Counted from the stretch's first letter, positions 10,828 to 26,833 are shown. The stretch is DNA of 64,000 nucleotides from Rhodanobacter sp. A1T4 (GCF_014207185.1 NZ_JACHCP010000010.1:1-64000); one strand, 5' to 3'. Program-made: numbers and translations. The notes: generated from the letters alone by a model not told the origin.

Positions 10828-11613
10828 TCACAGTAGAAGCATTACCACCACACCAGGCACCAAAGTATCCAGTGCCAGTGAGATCGTCACCCGATCATCG
10901 TCCACCAGCAGGTCAACCAAGCGCAGCGAAGCCGGGTAGCTCAGCACAGGTTCGCTTTCGGCCAAGCAAACGTCTATTGAGCCCAGATCGTCGCTCAGTC
11001 CCTGGCCAGTCGCCTTCAGTACGGCTTCCTTCCGCGTCCAGCACCGCTTGAACAATGCCAGCTGCCGGTCAGGGGCCGCCTGGTCGATGCTTTGGCGTTC
11101 GGCTGGGTGGGTCGTGATAGCCAGCAAATCGCGATAATCCTGCAGGTGCTCGAAGGTTTCAACGTCTATACCGATTAGTGCACTCCGACTGATGGCGCAG
11201 GCAACCCAACTACCCGAGTGGGACAAATTGTAGGACGGGCAACCGGGCAGGAATGGCTTGCCATGGCGACCAAGTGAGAAGGCTGACGGCAGCGAAACGC
11301 CCATCGGACGAACAAGATGGTGGATGATCGTACGGCCCAGGACGAAGTTGTGGCGATCACGGGCTCGTCGAAAGCGCTCAGCGCGCTGATGATCCTCATC
11401 CGCAAGCAGGCGTTCGTCGGCAAATACACTCGCCTCGTACAGGATCACCACGAACGCGAGCCCCTGCGCCAGCGCCTGGTCGCAGGCCCGTCGGGCGTCC
11501 TGCCACAACCCGACGCGCACGGTGTTGACAGTAGTGAATATCCTGAATGTCGTGTCGCTTGCCTGAGCGGTATCGAGTTTACTCATGATATGGATATCGT
11601 GAAGCCCGCTCAC
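10828..11613 (-). CDS. 4'-phosphopantetheinyl transferase, Sfp type
   Basis: Transfers phosphopantetheine from CoA to the conserved Ser of ACP/PCP domains, converting the PKS/NRPS to its active form. The Mg-binding signature IGIDVE lies at about residues 147-152, and WTRKEAVLKATGQGL, the family's second motif, at about residues 191-205. A basic N-terminal substrate loop (RFRRARDRHNFVLGR) is also visible. Length 261 aa is usual for the Sfp/Gsp class. The frame opens with GTG at 11613; an ATG at 11586 (MSKLDTAQ) is an alternative. It lies on the strand of the PKS genes, at the cluster's outer edge. Confidence 0.93.
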   Translation of the reverse strand: MSGLHDIHIMSKLDTAQASDTTFRIFTTVNTVRVGLWQDARRACDQALAQGLAFVVILYEASVFADERLLADEDHQRAERFRRARDRHNFVLGRTIIHHLVRPMGVSLPSAFSLGRHGKPFLPGCPSYNLSHSGSWVACAISRSALIGIDVETFEHLQDYRDLLAITTHPAERQSIDQAAPDRQLALFKRCWTRKEAVLKATGQGLSDDLGSIDVCLAESEPVLSYPASLRLVDLLVDDDRVTISLALDTLVPGVVVMLLL

Positions 11614-11876
11614 CGAAAGCAGGCAATGAATAGCATGAAGCGAAATCTGTAATCAGCCCTTGCCGTTGCATATCCCTCAGACGGAAATGTGCCATTGGAC
11701 ATCACGTTACTGATCCGACAGTCGAAAATTTGAGGCAGTCGTTTCGCACGCTGATGGAACTCGCTCAACTCGCAACATCGACGAATTCAAACTGCACTAT
11801 TTGCGGCTTGATTTCCATAAGCGAGAAATTACGTCGCAACTCATTAATTCGAATGTCGAAATATATTGCAGAACAG
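11614..11876. other. intergenic region between gltD end and PPTase start
   Basis: About 260 bases at the boundary between the biosynthetic cluster and core metabolism, upstream of the PPTase on the minus strand. It is visibly richer in A/T than its flanks. A 66-codon plus-strand frame (11730-11930) runs into the gltD tail and looks like chance. No terminator hairpin was identified. Confidence 0.4.
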
Positions 11877-17776
<5,900 letters not shown>

Positions 17777-18099
17777 CGGGCCTCCGCGGCAGATGGAATG
17801 ACTGAGCGCACGAAGCCGGCGAGGTGGTAAGCGCCTTGGCTACGAACGGGGTTATCCCGACTAAAACACACTTGCTGCTAAGCGTCAAAGCATTTGGACG
17901 GCCATATGGCGCTGACATGGTGCGATTGAGAAGCAATTTGCCGTCGCGCGATCGGCTTATCTTGACGATCGGGAGCAGGCTACGCTTCTTTAACAACGGC
18001 ACAGATCCTCTGCTGATGCGGCCTGCGTGGGCATACCAGTTTGGCGAAGCCGCTCCCCGGTAGCTCGCCACCCACGCCCGGCTCGGTGATAATCGCCAG
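17777..18099. promoter_or_regulatory. divergent intergenic region, gltB and envC
   Basis: These 323 bases separate gltBD (minus) from envC (plus) and must hold both promoters. No convincing small gene was seen, and I could not assign a specific operator. Confidence 0.5.
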
Positions 18100-19359
18100 A
18101 TGCCGCCAATCACCCGCTTTGCCCGCCGCCTGTTCATCCAACGATCGTCCATCCCCGTGCTGCTTGTCGCCGCGGCGTTGGGCTGCACGCTCGCGGCACC
18201 TTCCGTGCAGGCACGGCAAGATGGCAAGACCGGTAGCGAGCAGGCTGACGCCAAGCAGAAACTGGCCGACATCCAGGCCAAGATGAACGCGCTGGCCAAG
18301 CAGCAGGCCGACACCGCCACCCGTCGCGACAGCGCCAATGCCGAACTGGCCAAACAGGCAACCGCACTGGCCACGGCAGCCCGCGCGGTTCACCAGACCG
18401 ACACCGAACTGACCGCCAAGCAGAAACAGCTCGATGATCTGCAGCAGCAGCAGGCCACGCTGAAGCAGAGCCTGGATAGCCAGCACGCTGCCATCGGCGA
18501 ACTGCTGCGTGCCACTTATGCGCTGGGTCAGGGTTCGGACCTGCGCCTGCTGCTGGGTGATGAAGACCTGGCACGCATCTCACGCGCGCTGATGTACTCG
18601 AAATATTTTCAGCAAGATCGGGTGCAGCGTGTTCAGCAACTGATGTCCGATCTGGCCAAGCTGCAGGAATTGCAAACCGCGATCAGTGCCGAACAACAGG
18701 CCTTGGAAGCTACCCGCGTGCAACGACAGCAGCAGGCCAAGACGCTGGCCCAGCAGCGGGCCGCGCAGCAGAAGCTGGCCGCCGAAACCGACGCGCAATA
18801 CAAAGATCAAGCGCAGAAGCTGACCGTGCTGAAACAGAACGCACAGGCGCTGAACGAGCTGGTCGCCAAACTGCAGAAGGCAATCGACGATGCCGCGCGC
18901 GAAGCGCAGGCACAGGCGGCCGCCGCGCGTGAGGCGGCGCGTAAAAAGCATCCCGGGCAAAACCTGCCGCCACCGCCACTGGACGTCGGCAAGGCGACCG
19001 CCAATATCCGCGGCAATTTGCCATGGCCGGCCAGCGGCGTGGTCAACAGCTTCGGCAACGGCGTGCTGATCAAGGCGGCGGGCGGCAGCGAAATCCACGC
19101 GGTGGCACGCGGCCGGGTGATCTATGCCGGCTTTCTGCGTGGCTACGGGATGCTGCTTATCGTCAGCCACGGCAACGGCTGGCTCAGCATGTACGGTAAT
19201 AACGAGACCCTGCTGCACGGGGTGGGTGACCAGGTCGAAGCCGGTTCAGCGATTGGCACCGCCAGCCCGACGACTGGCGTCAACACCGGCGTATATTTCG
19301 AATTGCGCCGGGACAACCAACCGGTGGACCCGCGTAGCTGGTTGAGCCAGCGCCGTTGA
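18100..19359 (+). CDS. envC: murein hydrolase activator EnvC-like, degenerate LytM domain
   Basis: Periplasmic activator of division amidases, expected to respond to FtsEX. An N-terminal signal segment (about residues 1-40) precedes a long coiled coil rich in Gln/Lys/Ala (about 45-280), then a Pro-rich hinge and a C-terminal LytM/M23 domain (about 305-419). The zinc-site residues of active M23 peptidases are missing: the canonical YxH reads MYGNN and the HxH motif reads GVYFE. It is therefore an activator and not an enzyme, as in E. coli EnvC. A protease gene follows on the same strand. ftsE/ftsX are also in this window, 39 kb away. Confidence 0.9.
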   Translation: MPPITRFARRLFIQRSSIPVLLVAAALGCTLAAPSVQARQDGKTGSEQADAKQKLADIQAKMNALAKQQADTATRRDSANAELAKQATALATAARAVHQTDTELTAKQKQLDDLQQQQATLKQSLDSQHAAIGELLRATYALGQGSDLRLLLGDEDLARISRALMYSKYFQQDRVQRVQQLMSDLAKLQELQTAISAEQQALEATRVQRQQQAKTLAQQRAAQQKLAAETDAQYKDQAQKLTVLKQNAQALNELVAKLQKAIDDAAREAQAQAAAAREAARKKHPGQNLPPPPLDVGKATANIRGNLPWPASGVVNSFGNGVLIKAAGGSEIHAVARGRVIYAGFLRGYGMLLIVSHGNGWLSMYGNNETLLHGVGDQVEAGSAIGTASPTTGVNTGVYFELRRDNQPVDPRSWLSQRR

Positions 19360-19504
19360 CGCCAACAACATGCTATCGCAGGCTAGGATGCTGCCGTTGA
19401 TGAATTTCACCGGGCTCGAGCTGTCTCAATCCGGGTTATCTCAGTTTCCACTCTCTTTCCGTCGGACTGCGGTACGACGTTTATTTGTTTCACGGAGCCA
19501 TTCC

Positions 19505-20896
19505 ATGCGTCGTTCTTTCCGCGGCCAGATCGCCCTGCTGACGTCACTACCCCTGCTGCTGGCTCTACCTTTTGCGCAAGCGCAGACAGCGCCTGCCGCC
19601 GATACCAGCGTGGCATCTCCGGCCGATATTCCCGCATCGACAGGCACCACCGCCGCGCCCGCGAGTACAAGCTCCAGCCCCGATCAGGTCGACCTCGACG
19701 ATATCCGCAATTTCAGCCGCGTCTACGAAGTGGTGAAACAGGCCTATGTGGAAAAGGTCGATGACAAGACGCTGATGAAGGCCGCGATCACCGGCATGCT
19801 CAGCGGGCTAGATCCGCACAGCGAATACCTCGACAAGGACGGCCTGGCCCAGCTCAACGAGGACACGACTGGCCAATACAGCGGTCTGGGCATCGAAGTG
19901 TTGCAGGACGACGGCGCGCTGCGGATCGTTTCGCCAATCGATGACACCCCCGCATCGCGCGCCGGCATCCAGGCTGGTGACACCATCGTCAAGATCGATG
20001 GCACCGTGATCAACTCGGAAAATATCGACGACATGTACGCCAAGCTGCGCGGCAAGCCGGGCAGCAAGATCGATCTCACCATCGTGCATGCCAAGAGCGA
20101 CAAGTTGATCGATCTGCATCTGGTGCGTGAAACCATTGCGGTCAGCAGCGTCAAGGTGCGTGAGCTCGAACCCGGCTATGCCTATATCCGGATCAGCCAG
20201 TTCCAGGACGATACCGCCGGAGATCTCGACAAAAAACTTGGCGAACTGATCAAGAAGAACGGCCCGCAAAAAGGCGCCGTGCTCGACCTGCGCAACAATC
20301 CCGGCGGCCTGCTGACGGCGGCCGTCGCGGTTAGCGACGACTTCCTCGATAGCGGTATCATCGTCAGCACGCGCGGCCGGCTGCAGGATTCCAATATGAG
20401 CTTCAACGCGCACCCCGGCGACCTGCTCAACGGCGCATCGATGGTGGTGCTCACCAACAACGGCACCGCATCGGCCGCCGAAATCGTCTCCGGCGCGCTG
20501 AAAGACAATCACCGCGCCCTGCTGATGGGCCAGCGCACATTCGGCAAGGGCGTGGTGCAGACCGTGCTGCCGCTGGACGCCGATCACGCCGTCAAGATCA
20601 CCACCGCGCGCTATTACACGCCCAACGGCACCTCGATCCAGGCCGAAGGTATCAAGCCGGATATCGCACTAGCCGACCTCACGGTGAAAAAAGCCGACAG
20701 CCCTGCCTCGCTGATCAGCTCCGAATCCGACCTGCCCAATCACCTAGCCAACGAAAATGCCACCACCGGCGACGACATCAACAACGACGGCAGCGCCGAT
20801 GACGCCAAACTGGCGACCGGTGACTACGCGTTATCGCAAGCACTTAATGTGCTGAAGGGCATTGCGTTGGGGCATGCGACCAGTTCGCGGCGCTGA
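19505..20896 (+). CDS. carboxyl-terminal processing protease, S41 family
   Basis: Periplasmic serine protease of the CtpA/Prc family. A signal peptide starts at the ATG at 19505 (MRRSFRGQIALL... to AQAQ), with a GGAG ribosome binding site; the frame is open further upstream to 19370, but that part is not peptide-like. A PDZ domain lies at about residues 115-190 (GLGIEVLQDDGALRIVSP). The catalytic region has DLRNNPGGLL, the nucleophile Ser in GTASAAEI and the general base Lys in FGKGVVQT. The tail is rich in Asp/Asn. Next to envC, as in many Proteobacteria, where envC, ctp and divergent polysaccharide deacetylase genes often cluster. Confidence 0.93.
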   Translation: MRRSFRGQIALLTSLPLLLALPFAQAQTAPAADTSVASPADIPASTGTTAAPASTSSSPDQVDLDDIRNFSRVYEVVKQAYVEKVDDKTLMKAAITGMLSGLDPHSEYLDKDGLAQLNEDTTGQYSGLGIEVLQDDGALRIVSPIDDTPASRAGIQAGDTIVKIDGTVINSENIDDMYAKLRGKPGSKIDLTIVHAKSDKLIDLHLVRETIAVSSVKVRELEPGYAYIRISQFQDDTAGDLDKKLGELIKKNGPQKGAVLDLRNNPGGLLTAAVAVSDDFLDSGIIVSTRGRLQDSNMSFNAHPGDLLNGASMVVLTNNGTASAAEIVSGALKDNHRALLMGQRTFGKGVVQTVLPLDADHAVKITTARYYTPNGTSIQAEGIKPDIALADLTVKKADSPASLISSESDLPNHLANENATTGDDINNDGSADDAKLATGDYALSQALNVLKGIALGHATSSRR

Positions 20897-20917
20897 GATA
20901 AAACTCCGCTATGCATT

Positions 20918-20953
20918 CTCATGATTTAGCCGTTCAAACGGCTAAATCATGAG
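20918..20953. terminator. bidirectional terminator between the protease and efflux operon
   Basis: A perfect 17-bp stem (20918-20934 pairs with 20937-20953; core TGATTTAGCCGTT) lies exactly between two convergent genes. The arms hold A/T runs on both outer sides, so either direction could use it. Confidence 0.75.
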
Positions 20954-20969
20954 CCACTCTCCATGAGAA

Positions 20970-22472
20970 CTAGCGCTTGCCAGCCGGCAGTTCGGCGGTC
21001 GACCAGCCACCACCCAGCGCCTTGATCAATTGCACGCTGGCGCGTAGCTGGTTGGTGTTGAGCGTGAGCAGGCTACGCTGAGCGTCGAGTGCCGTGGTCT
21101 GGGCCTGCACCACGTCGAGATAACCCACAGCGCCTTCCTTGTAGCGTTCCATCGAGAGATCGACGGAGTGCTGGGCGGCATCGGCGGCGTCTTTCTGATC
21201 GGTTCTGGCCACACCGATGTGATCGATCTGGGCCAGATTGTCCTCGACCTGCGCGAATGCATTCAATGCCACACCGCGATAGCGCGCGCCTGCTTCATCG
21301 GTAGCAGCCTTGGCGGCGCGCACGCCGGCCTTGCGCTTGCCGCCGTCGAAGATCGTCTCGAACAGCGAGGGGCCGATCGCCCAGAAATGATTCGGCGCGG
21401 TGAGCAGGCTTGGGTATTGCGCGCTCTGGAAACCGCCCTGTGCACTCAGCGTCAACGACGGAAAATACGCGGCGCGGGCAATGCCGATACGCGCATTGGC
21501 CTCAGCAACACGGCGTTCGGCCGCTGCGATATCCGGGCGACGCTGCAGCAGGGTGGTCGGTACGCCGATCGGCACCTGCGGCAGAGCGATCGTATCAGTC
21601 TGCGCAGCCAGCTTGAACGTACTGGCCGAGTCACCGACCAGCACAGCGATTGCGTCCTGGACTAGCGCTCGCTGTGCCAGCGCCTGTGACCATAGCGACT
21701 TGGCCGAGGACAGCTGCGACTGCGCGCGCGCCACGTCCAGCCCTGACACGATGCCGCCGGTGTGCAGCGTCTGGGTCAGCTTCAACGCCTTTTGAAACGC
21801 GTCGATGCTTTGCTGGAACAATGCGATCTGCTGATCGAGTCCGCGCAGCTGAATGTAGTTGTCGGCCAGCTGAGCCTGCAGGCTCAGCTGCGCCGATGCC
21901 AGATCGGCGGCAGATGCCTGCGTCTCGGCCTTGCTAGCTTCTACCGTATTGCGTACGCGGCCCCACAGATCGACCTCGTAATCAACCTCGGCACCGACAG
22001 TAAACGAGTTGTAATCTGCTGGCGACGCATTGGGACCGGTCAGCGAGCCGCGCAATGGCTTGGTATCGGATTCACGATCGCGCTGACCATTGGCGTTGGT
22101 ACTGACGGTCGGGAAAAGTGCCGAACGCGCCTGCAGATTGAACGCCTGCGCCTGCCGGTAATGCGCCAGCGCCGCGGCGATATCGGCATTATTGGCGAGC
22201 AGGCGCTGCTGCAATTGATCGAGCTGCGCGTCGTGATAGATCTGCCACCACTGATCGCGCGGCAGCTGATCGGACGGCTGCGCGGTCTGCCAGAGACTAC
22301 GGCTGTTATCAGACGCGTCCTGGTAAGACGCAGCAACCGGTACGGTCGGCACCTTGTATACCGGCGCCAAAGAGCAGCCGGCGAGCGCAATGACGATTGC
22401 CAGCGGCATACTGCGCAAAAGCAAGGCCGACTGCGCTAGTCGACGCCGGCCCGGAATCTCAGGCTTTGTCAT
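20970..22472 (-). CDS. outer-membrane efflux lipoprotein, NodT/OprM family
   Basis: The outer-membrane channel of the RND pump encoded just upstream. Start chosen at the ATG at 22472 (MTKPEIPGRR); the frame extends to 22532 but overlaps the adaptor gene. A lipoprotein signal ends at the lipobox IALAGC at about residue 34, followed by SLAPVYKVP. Two OEP repeats follow, with ATGIRQ-like motifs (VPTTLLQRRPDIAAAERRVAEANARIG at about 305-330). The start overlaps the adaptor stop by 14 bases, so the three genes form one operon. Confidence 0.92.
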   Translation of the reverse strand: MTKPEIPGRRRLAQSALLLRSMPLAIVIALAGCSLAPVYKVPTVPVAASYQDASDNSRSLWQTAQPSDQLPRDQWWQIYHDAQLDQLQQRLLANNADIAAALAHYRQAQAFNLQARSALFPTVSTNANGQRDRESDTKPLRGSLTGPNASPADYNSFTVGAEVDYEVDLWGRVRNTVEASKAETQASAADLASAQLSLQAQLADNYIQLRGLDQQIALFQQSIDAFQKALKLTQTLHTGGIVSGLDVARAQSQLSSAKSLWSQALAQRALVQDAIAVLVGDSASTFKLAAQTDTIALPQVPIGVPTTLLQRRPDIAAAERRVAEANARIGIARAAYFPSLTLSAQGGFQSAQYPSLLTAPNHFWAIGPSLFETIFDGGKRKAGVRAAKAATDEAGARYRGVALNAFAQVEDNLAQIDHIGVARTDQKDAADAAQHSVDLSMERYKEGAVGYLDVVQAQTTALDAQRSLLTLNTNQLRASVQLIKALGGGWSTAELPAGKR

Positions 22473-23649
22473 CGGGCTTGCTCTTGGCTTGCGGCTCGGA
22501 AATCTTGACTTGATCGCCGTTGACCAGACCATCCGGCGGGCTGTCGATCACGCGATCGTCCGCGGCGAGACCGGAACCGATCTCCACGGTCTTGCCGTAA
22601 TCATGCAGGATCGTCACCGTCTTGAACGTCACCTTGTTGTCGCTGTCCACCGTCGCCAGATGCAGACCGCTAGCGTTGAAGATCAGCGCGCTAGCCGGTA
22701 CGCGCAGCCCGGCGGCATTGGCGTCCAGCTTGAAGCGCACATTGGTGAAGCTGCCCGGCATCAGCTTGCCGTCGGCGTTGTCGACCGACAGCTGGATCAG
22801 CGTGCTGCCGGAGCTGGCATTGACCGCCTGCGACGAGGCGTCGACCCTGGCGTCAAATGTGCGACCCGGATATTCCGGCACGGTGAGCTGTGCGGTGGCA
22901 CCCGCGGGAATCGACGGCACGAAAGTCTGCGGCACCTGCACGTAGACGCGCAGCTTGCTGACGTCGGACACCACGAACAGCGGCTGACCACCACCTGTGC
23001 TGCCCGCGTTGATCAGCGCACCGACATCGGTATTGCGCGCAGTCACCACACCATCGAACGGCGCGACGATGCGGGCGTAAGCCTTGGTTGCCTCGATGCG
23101 ATCGACATTGGCCTTGGCCGCGTTGGCGAGCGCGCGCTTGGCGGTGAAGTCACCGGTTTTTTCGTCCACTTCCTGCTTGGCAACCGAATCGGAGCTCAGC
23201 ATGGCCTGCCAGCGCTTGGCCGTGGTCGAGGCCAGTGCCTCATTGGCCTGCGCACTGGCCAGATCGGCCTTGGCCTGCAGCAGTTGCTGATCCAGATCCG
23301 GCGTGTCGATCTCGGCCAGCAGCTGGCCAGCCTTGACGCGCCCACCGATGTCGACCTTCCAGGACTTGAGATAGCCAGCCACGCGCGCATACATCGGCGC
23401 CTGCGTGTAGGCCTCAATGCGTCCGGGCAGCTCGAGCGGCGAGCCGGCGCCGTTCTTTTCGGGCGTGGCAACGTTGACGGTCGGCACCGTCTGTTCGTTG
23501 GTCCAGGTTTTCAGATTTTTGGATTCGACCACGCGGGTGGCGATGCCGATGATCACGACAACGATCACCACCACCAGAGCGATCAGCCCGGCCAGCCGAA
23601 CTCCGCGATGCGAGGGTGGCGTGGGCTTGGGAAAAGTGGACTCAGACAT
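22459..23649 (-). CDS. RND efflux periplasmic adaptor (membrane fusion protein)
   Basis: HlyD/AcrA-type adaptor linking the permease to the outer-membrane channel. The ATG at 23649 (MSESTFPKP) has a GGAG site upstream and overlaps the permease stop by 8 bases. One N-terminal membrane anchor (LIALVVVIVVVIIGIATRV) is seen, then a lipoyl half (GRVKAGQLLAEIDTPDLDQQL), an alpha hairpin, a second lipoyl half (RIVAPFDGVVTARNTDVGAL) and a beta-barrel. The C-terminus is short and charged. Substrate unknown. Confidence 0.93.
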   Translation of the reverse strand: MSESTFPKPTPPSHRGVRLAGLIALVVVIVVVIIGIATRVVESKNLKTWTNEQTVPTVNVATPEKNGAGSPLELPGRIEAYTQAPMYARVAGYLKSWKVDIGGRVKAGQLLAEIDTPDLDQQLLQAKADLASAQANEALASTTAKRWQAMLSSDSVAKQEVDEKTGDFTAKRALANAAKANVDRIEATKAYARIVAPFDGVVTARNTDVGALINAGSTGGGQPLFVVSDVSKLRVYVQVPQTFVPSIPAGATAQLTVPEYPGRTFDARVDASSQAVNASSGSTLIQLSVDNADGKLMPGSFTNVRFKLDANAAGLRVPASALIFNASGLHLATVDSDNKVTFKTVTILHDYGKTVEIGSGLAADDRVIDSPPDGLVNGDQVKISEPQAKSKPDDKA

Positions 23650-26600
23650 GGGCAGGCTCTCCGGAGGCGGGCGCCGGATCAGGTTTGTGGACATAGCGCG
23701 CGTGGATGATGCTGAACACCACGGGCACGAAAAAGAGTGTTGCGGTTGTTGCGAAAATCAGGCCGCCGATCACGGCGCGACCCAGTGGCGCATTCTGCTC
23801 GCCGCCTTCGCCGAGACCCAGCGCCATCGGCGCCATACCGATGATCATCGCCAGCGCCGTCATCAGCACCGGGCGGAAACGGACGAAGCCGCCTTCCAGT
23901 GCCGCCTCCAGCGCATTGCCATGATCGTGCAGGCGCTCGCGGCAGAAGCTCACCACCAGAATCGAGTTGGCCGTGGCCACGCCCATGCACATGATCGCAC
24001 CCGTGAGCGCCGGCACCGACAGCGCCGTGTGCGTGACGAACAGCATCCACACGATACCAGCCAGCGCGGCAGGCAAGGCGGTGATGATCACGAACGGATC
24101 GCTCCACGACTGGAAGTTCACCACGATCAACATATAGATCAGCACCATCGCGCCGAGCAGACCAAACAGCAGACCCGAGAACGCGCTATTCATCGTCTTG
24201 ACCTGACCAAAGAGCTCGACGTGGGAACCTTTCGGTAACTCTTTGTCGTGTGCCGCAATCACTTTCTGGATATCGGCCGAGACGCCACCAAGATCACGAT
24301 CCTGTGTGGTCGCGAAAATTTGCACCACCGGCTGGATGTTGTACTGATCGACCACCGCATTGGTCGTTTGCCGGCTGACTGTGGCCAATCCACCCAGCAC
24401 CTGCGAGTTGCCGTTGCTGCCGGTGACCGACAGGTTGCGCAGCGAGGCGAGCGAATCCAGCGTGTACTGCGGTGTCTGCAACACGATCGGGTAGGAAATG
24501 TCATTCGCAGGATTGAGCCAGAAAGTCGGCGCCACCTGACTGGAGCCGGCGAGGTTCACTACCAGACTGTTGGTGACATCGCGCTCGGTGATGCCCAGCA
24601 ACTGCGCCTGGGTACGATCAACGTTGATGTTGAATCCGGGGTTCGCCTGCGACTCCTGGATGCGTGCATCGGCAATGCCCGGGATGCGCTTGATCTCACG
24701 TAGCAGCGTGTCGGCATATTTGAAATTGGCCGGCAGCTTTGGGCCACGGATCTGCAGCGCGATCGGCGCGGGCGAACCGAAGTTCAGGATCTGGCTGACG
24801 ATATCGGCCGGCGGAAAGGAGAACGTCACACCAGGGAATTCGTGCGGCAGTTTTTCGCGCATCTGCCGCACGTAGTCGGCGGTCGGGTGATGGCCCTCGT
24901 TCAGCGCGATCTGGATGTCGCCATCCTGCTCGCCGATCGTGCCGGTGTTGTTGTAGGTATTGTTGATGCCGGAGTTCGACAGGCCGATATTGTCGACCAC
25001 GGTGCCAAGCTCGCTGGCGGGAATGATGCGTTTGACGCTCTGCTGGATCCGCGCAAATAGCTCAGCGCTCTGCTCCAGTCGGGTGCCCACCGGCGCCCGC
25101 ACGTGCATCAGGATCTGACCCGCATCCACATCGGGGAAAAAGTTGCGGCCCAGCATCGGCACCAGCGCGAACGAGAGCACCACAAAGGTCATGAAGCCGA
25201 TCACGAAAATGCGCCGGTGCTCCATCGCCAGTGCCAACAGGCCGTGATAGCTCGCCCGCACCTTTTCGAAGCGGGCTTCAAACGCACGCTGGAAGCGCAC
25301 CAAGAGATTGCGCGTCGGCTTCACTTCCAAGTGCTGACCATGCTCATCGACATGCGGATGCAGCAGATACTTCGCCATCGTCGGCACCAGCGTGCGCGAC
25401 AGGATGAACGAGGCAATCATCGCGAACATCACCGCTTCGGCCATCGGCACGAACAGGAAGCGCGCCACGCCTTCGAGGAAGAACATCGGCACGAACACGA
25501 TGCAGATACACAACAGCGAAACGAATGCCGGCGTAACGATCTGTGCCGCACCATCGAGGATCGAGCGCTCGACCTGTTTGCCCTGCTCCAGATGCCAGTT
25601 GATGTTCTCAATGGTCACCGTGGCGTCGTCGACCAGGATACCGACCGCCAGCGCCAAACCACCCAGAGTCATGATGTTGAGCGTTTCGCCGATCGCCGAC
25701 AGCGCCGCGATGGACGAGAGAATCGCCAGCGGGATCGACACCGCAATGATGACGGTGGAGCGCCAACTGCCGAGGAACAGCAAAATCATCAAACTGGTCA
25801 GCGCCGCCGCGATAATGCCTTCGCGCGCCACACCCGTGATCGCCGCACGCACGAAGATCGACTGGTCGCCGATCGGCGCAATCTTGAGGTTGTCAGGCAG
25901 GGTCGCCTTGGCATCTTCCATTCGCTGGCGGATACCGGCAACGATGGCCAGAGTCGAAGCAGAACCATTCTTCAACACACTCATCAGTACCGAACGGCCA
26001 CCATCGACATGCACGATATTGGTTTGCGGCGGCGCACCGTCGAGCACGTGCGCGACATCGCGAATGTAGATGGTGGTGCCATTGACAGTTTTGACGGGCA
26101 GATCAGCCAGCCCCTGCAGCTCGCCGGGCGCATTGTTGAGCTGCAGCGTGTATTCGAAATTGCCGATCTTCTGCGTGCCGATCGGCGTGATCAGGTTCTG
26201 CGCCGCCAGCGCGTTGGCCACATCGTTGGCAGACAGTCCGCGCGACTGTAGTGCCGACGGGTCGATGTCGATCTGCACCTGACGGGTTTTGCCGCCATAC
26301 GGGTAAGGCACCGCGGCGCCGGGCACCGACACCAGCTGCGGACGCAGGATATTCAACGCCAGATCGCCCAAATTTTGCTCGGTCAACCCTTTGCCCGATA
26401 GCGCCAGCTGCAGGATCGGCACGGTCGACGCGCTGTAGTTGAGGATCAGCGGCGGAGTGGTACCGGGCGGTAGCTGGCGCAGAAGCGTCTGCGATACAGC
26501 GGTCACCTGGGCGTTCGCGGTGGCGACGTTGACCGTTGGCTGGAAGAAAATCTTGACGATGCCGAAGCCGACGATGGATTTCGACTCGATGTGCTCGACG

Positions 26601-26833
26601 TCATTGACCGTGGTGGTCAGCACACGCTCGTATGGCGATGTGATGCGGCCTTCCATCTGATCGGGCGGCAGACCGGTGTACTGCCACACCACCGCGATCA
26701 CCGGAATATTGATATCGGGAAAAATATCGGTCGGCGTGCGCATGGCCGACAGGGGGCCGATGATCAGGATCAGCAACGCCAGAACAACGAAAGTGTAGGG
26801 TCGCGATAGCGCGATCCGCACGAGGGCCTGCAT
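23642..26833 (-). CDS. RND efflux permease, hydrophobe/amphiphile type
   Basis: Inner-membrane proton-driven efflux pump, 1063 aa, with the usual N-terminal TM helix, two large periplasmic loops and 11 further TM segments. TM4 carries the proton-relay pattern LALAVGILVDDATVTIENI, with the paired Asp. The periplasmic entry sequence (DIFPDINIPVIAVVWQYTGLPPDQMEGRI) marks the HAE subgroup and not the metal (CzcA) group. It is the first gene of the operon permease-adaptor-channel, an order often found in Lysobacterales. The two-component pair at 27-29 kb is the likely regulator (inference from position). Confidence 0.94.
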   Translation of the reverse strand: MQALVRIALSRPYTFVVLALLILIIGPLSAMRTPTDIFPDINIPVIAVVWQYTGLPPDQMEGRITSPYERVLTTTVNDVEHIESKSIVGFGIVKIFFQPTVNVATANAQVTAVSQTLLRQLPPGTTPPLILNYSASTVPILQLALSGKGLTEQNLGDLALNILRPQLVSVPGAAVPYPYGGKTRQVQIDIDPSALQSRGLSANDVANALAAQNLITPIGTQKIGNFEYTLQLNNAPGELQGLADLPVKTVNGTTIYIRDVAHVLDGAPPQTNIVHVDGGRSVLMSVLKNGSASTLAIVAGIRQRMEDAKATLPDNLKIAPIGDQSIFVRAAITGVAREGIIAAALTSLMILLFLGSWRSTVIIAVSIPLAILSSIAALSAIGETLNIMTLGGLALAVGILVDDATVTIENINWHLEQGKQVERSILDGAAQIVTPAFVSLLCICIVFVPMFFLEGVARFLFVPMAEAVMFAMIASFILSRTLVPTMAKYLLHPHVDEHGQHLEVKPTRNLLVRFQRAFEARFEKVRASYHGLLALAMEHRRIFVIGFMTFVVLSFALVPMLGRNFFPDVDAGQILMHVRAPVGTRLEQSAELFARIQQSVKRIIPASELGTVVDNIGLSNSGINNTYNNTGTIGEQDGDIQIALNEGHHPTADYVRQMREKLPHEFPGVTFSFPPADIVSQILNFGSPAPIALQIRGPKLPANFKYADTLLREIKRIPGIADARIQESQANPGFNINVDRTQAQLLGITERDVTNSLVVNLAGSSQVAPTFWLNPANDISYPIVLQTPQYTLDSLASLRNLSVTGSNGNSQVLGGLATVSRQTTNAVVDQYNIQPVVQIFATTQDRDLGGVSADIQKVIAAHDKELPKGSHVELFGQVKTMNSAFSGLLFGLLGAMVLIYMLIVVNFQSWSDPFVIITALPAALAGIVWMLFVTHTALSVPALTGAIMCMGVATANSILVVSFCRERLHDHGNALEAALEGGFVRFRPVLMTALAMIIGMAPMALGLGEGGEQNAPLGRAVIGGLIFATTATLFFVPVVFSIIHARYVHKPDPAPASGEPAHV

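Noticed and set aside
18100..19359. Annotation as an active M23 endopeptidase
   Set aside because: The zinc-binding HxH and YxH residues are replaced (GVYFE, MYGNN), so an EnvC-type activator fits better.
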